A stretch of DNA of 46,326 nt. Origin: Limisphaerales bacterium. GTDB lineage: Bacteria; Verrucomicrobiota; Verrucomicrobiia; Limisphaerales; AAA164-E04. Of the stretch, positions 1-7,448 are shown one piece after another. Position 1 is the stretch's first letter. Each line of letters opens with the position of its first letter. Where the stretch lies: NCBI GenBank assembly GCA_024761205.1, contig JAMASS010000035.1, forward strand, positions 1-46,326, read 5' to 3'. Both the position numbers and the translations under genes were made by a program. Under the pieces are notes generated by a model. It had not been told where the DNA came from. It was given only the letters and a program-made list of their open reading frames with translations, and did no database searches.

Positions 1-73
<73 letters not shown>

Positions 74-534
74 ACTCTCCGTGAATGTCCGGGTGAATGA
101 TTCTGCTTTCACTTTCATCAACAGCATAGTTTGGCGATTAAGTATTCATCACTTTGTCACCTCGACGTTGCCCGTCGAGCGTTTTCAGATAATCCGCTAG
201 GAAGACGTAACCCTCACGGGTGGAATCCGTCAAGGGGAAATCGTGATTTTTTCGGCGTCGGCGAGGCGGGTGCCTGGGCTGGTGTTTTCCCAATTCGGGT
301 GCTCTTTGATGGCGTGATCATGGGAAAAAGGACTTTGGCGGAATGTTGCCGCAAGCGAGGGATTGATCCGGACCTTGGGGGTCGGAGAGTCGGCCATGCC
401 AGCGTCCGACGGTATGAGTAGCATTGTGAGTTGGGTGTTCTGGCGGTTGATGGGGGTTTGCATGTTGTTTCAGACAAACCGCTCTCGGTAACGCTCGGCG
501 AATGTGGTCGGTCTGATTGATCCGATCGGATGGG
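74..534. other. No recognisable gene
   Basis: About 460 bases between the poly-C run and the pdxJ stop. Open frames of 77-96 codons exist on both strands, but their translations are Arg/Pro/Thr-rich, lack recognisable motifs and overlap each other. I see no gene here. It lies downstream of pdxJ and may carry its 3' end and a terminator, but no convincing stem plus T-run was found. Confidence 0.5.
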
Positions 535-1278
535 TCAGGCTGATTCTCGCCGGCGCATTAGCGTCAGCATTTCTTTAACGGCGGCACTCATGCCAACTGT
601 GACCGCGTGGCTTACAATGCTATGCCCGATGTTCAGCTCGGCGAGGTGCGGCACCTTATGGATTTCTGAGATGTTCTGGTAGTTAAGGCCGTGGCCCGCA
701 TTGATTTTGAGGCCTAGTCTGTTTCCTTGGGTTGCAGCGGCGATGAGGCGCTCGACTTCGGCCTCGGCGGGGGCGTTGTCTTTATAGGCCTTGGCGAATG
801 CGCCGGTGTGCAGCTCGACGGCTTGCGCGGTTGCTTGAGCAGATGCCGTGATCTGTGCGGGGCCCGGGTCAATAAACAGGCTGACTTCAATGCCTAGATC
901 CTGGAGCCGTTTGGTAGTTTCGGTGATGTCGGCGAGGGCGGACACAATATCCAGGCCTCCTTCGGTGGTCAATTCTTCTCGTTTTTCCGGGACGAGGCAA
1001 ACTGCAGATGGCAGTAGTTTTTTGGCGATTTCAACCATTTCCGGGGTGTTCGCCATTTCAAAATTCAAGGGCACTTGGAGTACTTCCTTGAGTTGCCAAA
1101 TGTCGTGATCTTGAATATGCCGCCGATCTTCGCGCAGATGGGCGGTGATACCATGGCAGCCCGCGACTTCACATGCTTGAGCCACGGCGATGGGGTCTGG
1201 CTCGCCACTGCCGGTTTCACGATAGCGCGCTTGGCGAATCGTGGCGACGTGATCGATGTTAACGCCCAATTTCAGCAT
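535..1278 (-). CDS. pdxJ: Pyridoxine 5'-phosphate synthase
   Basis: Cytoplasmic TIM-barrel enzyme of the DXP-dependent vitamin B6 route. It condenses 1-deoxyxylulose 5-phosphate with 3-amino-2-oxopropyl phosphate to give pyridoxine 5'-phosphate. The 247-residue product has the usual family length (about 240). Family motifs are visible in order: NIDHVATIRQAR at the N-terminus, HLREDRRHI (His47), NFEMA (Glu74), CLVPEKREELTTEGGLD near 94-110, and NAGHGLNY (His196). His47, Glu74 and His196 match the E. coli catalytic His45, Glu72 and His193 by motif alignment. The ATG start lies inside the 3' end of the upstream secreted-protein gene (20-base overlap) and no clear Shine-Dalgarno was found, so expression may depend on translational coupling. 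Identity is secure. Confidence 0.97.
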   Translation of the reverse strand: MLKLGVNIDHVATIRQARYRETGSGEPDPIAVAQACEVAGCHGITAHLREDRRHIQDHDIWQLKEVLQVPLNFEMANTPEMVEIAKKLLPSAVCLVPEKREELTTEGGLDIVSALADITETTKRLQDLGIEVSLFIDPGPAQITASAQATAQAVELHTGAFAKAYKDNAPAEAEVERLIAAATQGNRLGLKINAGHGLNYQNISEIHKVPHLAELNIGHSIVSHAVTVGMSAAVKEMLTLMRRRESA

Positions 1279-2908
1279 TGGGCTTGGGGATTGTTGGGGG
1301 TGGAAGGAAGGGCTTCATTTTCCAAGTCGAGAGGAGTTCCGTATCAATCCAAGGAAATGATTTGGCTTCGAGCCAACGGGCCAGAGCGGTTATTTCAATT
1401 CCTGTCAGACCGAAATGGGATTTTCGCACTAGCTTGAGTTCTTTCGGACTTGGGGCGGTGACGATAGTGACTGAGTTGTTCCCCAGTTTGGGCGCAACCG
1501 CTTCGAGCCAGCGATAACTGGCAGAAGCGGTGCTCATCTGGGGCTTGTCGAACATGAATGAGAGCAGCTGGAGCAATGTCTTGTAGGCATCGATTCGGTT
1601 CTGGGTGATTTCCCACTGGTAGTACACGAGATTCTCTGCGCTGTTGAGCTGCTGAAACAGAGTGGGTGGTGCTGGTCTGGGGTCGGCGGGCAAAGGGAAA
1701 AGGCCCGCGACTCGGACGCCGTGGGTTGCATTGGTAAATCCTCGAACGAAGGGCTGAATGAAGGGCGGGAGTAGCTGAAGTATCGTTTCGTTGCGATTCG
1801 GGAAAGAGATTAAGCGGGCGCTACGGCTCATGATAATATTCGAACCGACGATGGCTGGGAGTAATTTTGTGAGATTGGCGATGCTGATGTCGTTCTCTGG
1901 AATGGGCCAGCCGAGATAGAGAGGAAAAATTGGCGCGGTGTTTGTGGACATTGCAAAGGTCCGGGACCAGGAGAAGAATTGCGGTGGGATGCCTTGTTTA
2001 GCGAGCGTCTTCGTTCCCGGCAGGCTTGAAACGAGGCCACTGAGACCACGGGCCCCGCTGAAGCTAACGACCGGATCATGAATGGCGTTCGTAGGAACGC
2101 TCCACTCAGGGAGGGGAAAATCGATCTGTTCGTTGAGGTGGATCGTGGCCTCGGTGCGTACACCAGTCGCTTGCGGTTTGAAGTTGAGGTTGAAATCAGC
2201 GAGGGACGGCAGTGAAATATTGGCCAGCCACCTGGCTAATCCATCGATGTTGCCTTTAAGCCGGAGAACGTTGCCATCGGGCAGTACTGATGGGAGTTTC
2301 CCATCGGTGAGGGCAGTCTTCCACTCCGTAAGGCATGAGAAGGCGTCGGGCCCTACACTGAGGAGCAACCAGTCGCCTTGTTTGGTGAAGCGGGCGAGCA
2401 GAGCTGGGTTTTTATGAGCAGCTGTCCAGTCGAGGTCATCGTTGCTGGGGTTTTGTTGGGGTTCTTTCCAATTGAGTGTCCCCAAGTAGCGACGCAGGTG
2501 GCGGTCCCAACCGTCCACTTGCTGAAGCGACAGCTTTGCGGCCAGGGAAAGCGTCGGCGGACCGCTTGCAGGTCCGTGGATTTCGCCGAAGCTTTCGATG
2601 GTTAGGAGTTGTTCTAGCAGGGTTTTGACGATTTGGGGACGAATCGCAGGTGGAGTGATGTTGGGTCCGAGTATTTCGCGGTCCGGCATCCGGGACAAAC
2701 GGGAAATCAGGACCTTGCCGAGATGCTGACTTTCGGGCATACGCCAGATTTCGTTGACGGTTGGGGCGTTTGTGGACGTTTTAATCGCTTGAGAGCCCAC
2801 ATAATGCCATCCGATCCATGGTTCGCCCGCTTTGGAGAACTCGGCGCCGAGTGCCGCAAGGATGAAAATGGATCCTTGGCTCAGAATTTTTGGAATGAAA
2901 CTACGCAT
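1259..2908 (-). CDS. Secreted protein of unknown function (549 aa)
   Basis: Not recognised. The first about 27 residues (basic start, hydrophobic stretch around SIFILAALGAEF, then small residues) look like a Sec signal peptide, so the protein is probably periplasmic or surface-exposed. The rest is soluble with no transmembrane helix, no Cys pairs and no catalytic motif that I can name. Trp, Pro and Leu are frequent. The 3' end overlaps the pdxJ start by 20 bases on the same strand, so the two are very likely cotranscribed, but nothing in the protein points to vitamin B6 metabolism. The start is the first ATG with a good signal peptide. The next gene upstream (lipoprotein, +) is divergent. Confidence 0.8.
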   Translation of the reverse strand: MRSFIPKILSQGSIFILAALGAEFSKAGEPWIGWHYVGSQAIKTSTNAPTVNEIWRMPESQHLGKVLISRLSRMPDREILGPNITPPAIRPQIVKTLLEQLLTIESFGEIHGPASGPPTLSLAAKLSLQQVDGWDRHLRRYLGTLNWKEPQQNPSNDDLDWTAAHKNPALLARFTKQGDWLLLSVGPDAFSCLTEWKTALTDGKLPSVLPDGNVLRLKGNIDGLARWLANISLPSLADFNLNFKPQATGVRTEATIHLNEQIDFPLPEWSVPTNAIHDPVVSFSGARGLSGLVSSLPGTKTLAKQGIPPQFFSWSRTFAMSTNTAPIFPLYLGWPIPENDISIANLTKLLPAIVGSNIIMSRSARLISFPNRNETILQLLPPFIQPFVRGFTNATHGVRVAGLFPLPADPRPAPPTLFQQLNSAENLVYYQWEITQNRIDAYKTLLQLLSFMFDKPQMSTASASYRWLEAVAPKLGNNSVTIVTAPSPKELKLVRKSHFGLTGIEITALARWLEAKSFPWIDTELLSTWKMKPFLPPPTIPKPNAEIGR

Positions 2909-3305
2909 AGGTTATTGTTCTTTGATTGCCAAAATACAGATCAATTAGCAAATGGATTTGTGCTGGTCGCCAGCACTTCGGGCCCCGCCAGGGCCTCGTT
3001 TGCTCTACGAATGGGCATCATGGCGGCATGCTTTGTGCCAATCAGGTGGGAATGGGTGCGATCAAAATGTGGTGAGGCCAGATCGTGAAAGGGGGGGAGA
3101 ATCCCTCGAGTTATCTACGTTTGCTGGGTTGCGGAGGATTGGAGGCGACGGCAAGTGAGTGCCCGAGTGTGCTTTGGAATTCCGTCTCGCAGTGCGAGAC
3201 AGCAGCTCGTCGGAGTCTCGTCCCCCCTCAGCTCGCCCACGCTGGAAATATTTCGGCTTGCTTTGGCTTCTTACGGGTAGTTCTATGTGGTATCCGATTT
3301 GAGTT
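2909..3305. promoter_or_regulatory. Divergent intergenic region with two perfect hairpins
   Basis: This 397-base gap separates two divergently transcribed genes and must hold both promoters. Two perfect inverted repeats are visible: GTGCTGG/CCAGCAC at 2960-2966 and 2970-2976 (3-base loop), and GTCTCGCA/TGCGAGAC at 3184-3191 and 3193-3200 (1-base centre). The second is a near-perfect 17-base palindrome that could be an operator or part of a dispersed repeat. Open frames here are shadows. Which site controls what is not visible. Confidence 0.4.
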
Positions 3306-3737
3306 ATGAAAAGAATGATTGAGAAAGCATTGAAGCTTGTGGGTTCGGCGTTTATGGCCGTTTTGATGGTTGCTTGGCTAGCCGGATGCAGTGGGGGTAG
3401 TGAGTTGGCGCACGACCATGATGATGCGTCTCACTCGCATGACGGGGATGAAGATGGTGAAGGGCATCATGGAGCCGAGGATGCGGATGCAGTCGGCATG
3501 CTGGATGGTGTGGATATCGTCGCTCAGAAGGCGGACTATCCACTCAAGACCTGTTTGGTTAGCGGTGAAGAGCTGGGCTCGATGGGGGACCCTGTGGAAT
3601 ATGTCCACGAAGGAAGGGTGCTGGTACAATTCTGCTGCGAGAGTTGCATTGATGAGTTTGAGGCGGATAAGGCGAAGTATCTGGTCAAACTTAAGGCTCT
3701 GCCCGCTGCGACGACTGAGGTTATTGAAGAAAAATAG
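3306..3737 (+). CDS. His-rich lipoprotein with Cys metal-binding (TRASH/YHS-like) motif
   Basis: The 143-residue product starts with a lipoprotein signal peptide ending in a lipobox (LAGC, lipid-carrying Cys28), so it should be membrane-anchored outside the cytoplasm. Residues 35-57 are a His/Asp-rich patch (HDHDD, HSHD, HH). Residues about 78-125 carry KTCLVSGEEL (Cys83) followed by FCCESCIDEF (Cys110, 111, 114), the spacing seen in small TRASH/YHS-type metal-binding domains. A role in binding or buffering a soft transition metal is inferred. An efflux operon lies 7 kb away on the same strand, which fits but does not prove a link. The gene ends 18 bases from the convergent HEAT-repeat gene. 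The ATG start is preceded by a G/T-rich stretch without a strong ribosome site. Confidence 0.75.
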   Translation: MKRMIEKALKLVGSAFMAVLMVAWLAGCSGGSELAHDHDDASHSHDGDEDGEGHHGAEDADAVGMLDGVDIVAQKADYPLKTCLVSGEELGSMGDPVEYVHEGRVLVQFCCESCIDEFEADKAKYLVKLKALPAATTEVIEEK

Positions 3738-3755
3738 GCTGTTCAGTCAGTCACC

Positions 3756-5999
3756 TCAGCCCTCGTTGGTGATGCGTTCTAGGGCGGTCTTGACGCACCG
3801 TTTGACGAAGCTATATCGATCTCGCTGTTCCAGCCGTTCGAGTTTGCGGACGGCTGGCATGGCTTGTTGTCCTAGCCGGCCGAGCTGTTCGCAAGCGTAA
3901 AAGCGAACGGCGGGGTTCCGATGGTCGAGGCCTTCCATGTAGGTTTCTAATTGGCTGACGTCAGCTGGGATCTGTTTCAGTGCCTCAAGGTATTGGGTGA
4001 ATTTGTCGCGGTCAGCCAAGAGGTTCATCAAAGGTTTGGTCGCCGGGATAGCTGCCTCGCGAAGATTTCCGAGATTGCGGGCAGCCGTAAGTTTTACTTC
4101 ATCGGACTTGTCCTCCAGGGCAGCAATGTTGACCGACAGGATTTCGGATTCGTCCGGAATGATTTTTCCAAATCCTCCTAGTGCCGCCTCACGGATTTCA
4201 AAATCTGCGTGAGCGATTGCAGCGCGATAGACATTGGCCACCCGCTTGTCGGTAGTCCCAACACTCCCCAGGCTTCGGAGGGCGGCCAATTTGAGCTGGC
4301 CTGATGCCTGTTCAGCGAGGTGAGCGATTTGGGTGACCGCCAGCGGTGATGCAATGCCGATGGCACCGAGGGCTTCGACCGCTGCGGTTTGGATGCCTTC
4401 GTGATTCTCGACCATCAGGGCTGAGATTGGATCGGCTTGTTCGGCTGCTCGATCGCCGATGCTTGCTAGGGCACGGAGACTTGCCAGCCGGACCTCGGCG
4501 TCGTGGTCGCGGAGCAGCGCTTCGAGTTTGCCGACGATGGATTCACTGGCTGAGGAAAGATTTAATACGGAGACGGCCGCCGCGTGGCGAGCTTCCGTGT
4601 CATCATCGTCCAGAAGTCGGCTGATATCGTTTTCGTAGCGATCCGGATCGCGGGCGATGGCAATCAGACTAAGGAGGCTCGCGGATCGAATCCTGGCATT
4701 GGGCTCATGCAGAGTGCGTTCGATTTTTGATCGTGCTGGCCGTCCGTCCGCACCAAGGATGCGGATTCCATAGATTGACGCGAGACGCACGGTCACGTTT
4801 TCATGCTGCAGTCCTTGAATGAGTTTTGCGAGACCGGGGATGCCATAGCTGCCAAGGCTCTCAATTGCCCAGTAGTCGGATTGGATAGCTGTGTGAGGGA
4901 TTTCACTTAGATGCTCAAATAGCGCTTCGGCAGCGGCCGGTCCCATGTTGGCGATTGCAGACTTAAAAGCGGCGGTGTTCTCTGGGTGATTGTTTTGATG
5001 GACCAGCTTGACTAGCTGCGGCATGGCCGAGGTGGCTGGAGCACCGATTCGTCCCAGGAGATCAGCGGCCCAACGTTGTGCGGAAGCATCAGGGCTTTCC
5101 AAAATTTTCGTGAGCTTTGGGACGCTGAGTTCGGAGGGCAGTGCGAGCAGCCCGTTCACGACTTCGTGGCGCACTTCCTTGGGAGCGCGGAGGGCGAGTG
5201 GCCAGAGCACGTTAGCGTGGGCTTCGGGTTCTAACCCGATTTGATGAAGCGCACGAAGGGCTTTGGCTTGAAGATCGAGCGTCCCGCGCGATGTTGACAA
5301 TTTAATAAGGTCAGCGGAGAGCGATTGCGCCTTGGGTCCCATCCGTTGTATCGCGGTGAGTGCACCGAGTTTGAGTTGGTGGTCTGATCCGTGGAGCAGA
5401 TCCTTGAGGGGTTGGAGAGCGGGCTCCCCGATTTTACCCAGGCTCTCGGCGGCGTGCGTGCGGACGTGTTCGTTTTTATCTCCGAGCAAATCGACAAGAT
5501 CCGGCACGGCTACGGCTGCTTCTTCACCGAACCAACCGAGTGCTTTGGCGACGCCTGATCGAATACCGGATTCGGAATCCTTTAGCGCGAGCCGTAGTTC
5601 CGAAAGGGCGCTCGGTCCCATATTGCCGAGGGCAAAGGCGGAACGATACCATTTGGCATTTGTGCCTCGGCGTCCGACTTCGGTCAGGTCTTCCAGGAGA
5701 GCGGGAATCGCCGGCCGGGCTTCCGGGCCAATGCGGGCCAGCGCCGTCACCGAGTGAAACCAAACCTGGATGTCACCGTCTTCGAGAGCGAGTATCAAGG
5801 CTGGTACGGCTTCCGCGGCCTTGGGGCCGAGCTCACTCAGGGCTAGCGCGGCATCGCGGCGTTTTTGTTTTTCACCGTTTTTAAGAGCGTCAATAAGTTG
5901 CGAGATCGTTGGTACTGCTTCCTGGGCGGTAAGTTGAAGACTAAGGCAAGCAGTGAGAGCGAGGGCTGGAAATCGCCCCCGGGGGTATGGGATTTTCAT
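3756..5999 (-). CDS. Secreted HEAT-repeat protein
   Basis: Scaffold-like protein of 747 residues made almost entirely of tandem alpha-helical HEAT/PBS-lyase-type repeats of about 35-40 residues, recognisable by recurring patterns such as AAEAVPALILALEDGD, ARPAIPALLEDL, VRTHAAESLGKIG and AVPDLVDLLGD. I chose the ATG at 5999 because it gives a clean signal peptide (MKIPYPRGRFPALALTACLS then LTAQEA). A GTG 48 bases upstream would add a polar extension in front of it. The protein is probably exported, with a binding or assembly role and no visible enzyme domain. Such proteins are common in PVC genomes. Partner unknown. It is 42 bases or more downstream of nothing on its own strand except the DUF1552 gene (stop order: DUF1552 ends at 6090), so cotranscription with the cytochrome/DUF1552 pair is possible. 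Confidence 0.85.
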   Translation of the reverse strand: MKIPYPRGRFPALALTACLSLQLTAQEAVPTISQLIDALKNGEKQKRRDAALALSELGPKAAEAVPALILALEDGDIQVWFHSVTALARIGPEARPAIPALLEDLTEVGRRGTNAKWYRSAFALGNMGPSALSELRLALKDSESGIRSGVAKALGWFGEEAAVAVPDLVDLLGDKNEHVRTHAAESLGKIGEPALQPLKDLLHGSDHQLKLGALTAIQRMGPKAQSLSADLIKLSTSRGTLDLQAKALRALHQIGLEPEAHANVLWPLALRAPKEVRHEVVNGLLALPSELSVPKLTKILESPDASAQRWAADLLGRIGAPATSAMPQLVKLVHQNNHPENTAAFKSAIANMGPAAAEALFEHLSEIPHTAIQSDYWAIESLGSYGIPGLAKLIQGLQHENVTVRLASIYGIRILGADGRPARSKIERTLHEPNARIRSASLLSLIAIARDPDRYENDISRLLDDDDTEARHAAAVSVLNLSSASESIVGKLEALLRDHDAEVRLASLRALASIGDRAAEQADPISALMVENHEGIQTAAVEALGAIGIASPLAVTQIAHLAEQASGQLKLAALRSLGSVGTTDKRVANVYRAAIAHADFEIREAALGGFGKIIPDESEILSVNIAALEDKSDEVKLTAARNLGNLREAAIPATKPLMNLLADRDKFTQYLEALKQIPADVSQLETYMEGLDHRNPAVRFYACEQLGRLGQQAMPAVRKLERLEQRDRYSFVKRCVKTALERITNEG

Positions 6000-6089
6000 G
6001 ACGGTAGAAGACTGACTGGGCCGGGCCGGAAAATCGCTATCTAACACTCCCTTTGGGGTGTCCCGAAATCGATTGCCCGGTCTGTCATT

Positions 6090-7448
6090 TTAGCTGAACA
6101 ACAATCTCGGTAGGCGTCCGGTGCTATCGCCGAATCGTTCCCGGTGGACCCCTAGCTGATCGAGCATTGAAAGATAGAGATTCGACATGGGGGTTTCAAA
6201 ATGATAGCGGATGTGACGGCCAGGGGTGATGGCTCCGCCCGCTCTGCCAGCCATAATGATCGGGAGATTCTCGTTGTTATGGCGATTGCCGTCGCTAATT
6301 CCGGCACCGTAAATGATCATGCAGTTGTCTAGAAGACTTCCATCCCCTTCCGGAATCGATTTCAGCCGCTGGAGAATGTAGGCGACTTGGCGGGCGTGAA
6401 ATTCATTAATGTTACTAATCTTTCGCAGTTTCACCGGATCGTTCTGGTGATGGGACAGTGAGTGGTGGCCTTCGTTGACTCCAATGAAACGATAGCTCTT
6501 GTTGCTGCCTTCGTTGGCCAGCATGAAGGTGGCGATGCGGGTAACATCCGTTTGGAACGCTAGGATCATCATGTCGCCCATTAAACGGATATGTTCTTCG
6601 TAGGAGGAGGGGATGCCTTTGGGTTTGTCAAACTCAGCGAGGTAGTCTGGGCGCTCTTTGCTCTCTTTCTCGGCCATCTCGAGTCGGAGTTCGATTTCAC
6701 GAACGGCAGTCAGGTATTCGTCTAGTTTAGCTCGGTCTTTGTTTCCGATTTTGTGGCTCAGCCGTTTGGCGTCTTCGAGAACGAAATCGAGGATACTGTT
6801 CTGGAATCGTTTTCTGCGCAGGGCGCTCTCGGTCTGTTCAGCATCGTTTTCATTGCCGAAGAGACGTTCGAAGACCAAGCGAGGATTTGTCTCCTTCGTC
6901 ATGGGCGTCGTCGCGTTGCGCCATGAGATATTATTGGAGTAGGAGCAGGCATAGCCGGAATCGCATTTGCCGGATTGACGCCCTTTTTCGATCCCCAACT
7001 CGAGGGAGGCAAAGCGGGTTTGGTTGCCGATGGCCTTGGCCGCCTCTTGATCGACCGAGATTCCGGCTCGGATTTCGGAGCCCTGGCTTTTAAGGGGTTG
7101 CACTCCCGTGAGAAAGACTCCCGCGGACCGAGCGTGATCTCCCGGACCATCGCCGTTGCCGCGTCCTTTGTCATTGGTCAAACCGGTGAGGACCGTGATG
7201 TCGCGCTTTACCGGTGCCATGGTTTTTAGGATCTTAGGTAAATCGTAATGAAAGCCTTCTTGGCTGGGCGTCCAGTCGGGCATGTGCATGCCATTGGGGA
7301 CGAACAGGAACGCCATGCGAACCGGATCTTGAGCCGCTCCGTAAGCCAGTGACCGAACCGGAGTCATGGCGTCCAGCAAGGGCAACGCCATAGACGTCCC
7401 CAAGCCATGAAGGAAGGTTCGGCGGGATAGTGAAATACTTACATTCAT
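6090..7448 (-). CDS. DUF1552 Tat-exported protein
   Basis: 452-residue protein of the DUF1552 family, recognised from VRMAFLFVPNGMHMPDW, GPGDHARSAGVFLTG, the NISWRNATTPM region and the C-terminal GVHRERFGDSTGRLPRL. The N-terminus SRRTFLHGLGTSMALPLLDA is a twin-arginine signal, so it should be exported folded. Members are regularly encoded next to DUF1587/1592 cytochrome-like proteins, as here, where the ATG overlaps the upstream stop in an ATGA (7445-7448). The biochemical function of the family is not established. Related DUF1501 proteins belong to the alkaline-phosphatase/sulfatase superfamily, so a hydrolytic or substrate-handling role is possible. The gene is intact and full length. Confidence 0.92.
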   Translation of the reverse strand: MNVSISLSRRTFLHGLGTSMALPLLDAMTPVRSLAYGAAQDPVRMAFLFVPNGMHMPDWTPSQEGFHYDLPKILKTMAPVKRDITVLTGLTNDKGRGNGDGPGDHARSAGVFLTGVQPLKSQGSEIRAGISVDQEAAKAIGNQTRFASLELGIEKGRQSGKCDSGYACSYSNNISWRNATTPMTKETNPRLVFERLFGNENDAEQTESALRRKRFQNSILDFVLEDAKRLSHKIGNKDRAKLDEYLTAVREIELRLEMAEKESKERPDYLAEFDKPKGIPSSYEEHIRLMGDMMILAFQTDVTRIATFMLANEGSNKSYRFIGVNEGHHSLSHHQNDPVKLRKISNINEFHARQVAYILQRLKSIPEGDGSLLDNCMIIYGAGISDGNRHNNENLPIIMAGRAGGAITPGRHIRYHFETPMSNLYLSMLDQLGVHRERFGDSTGRLPRLLFS

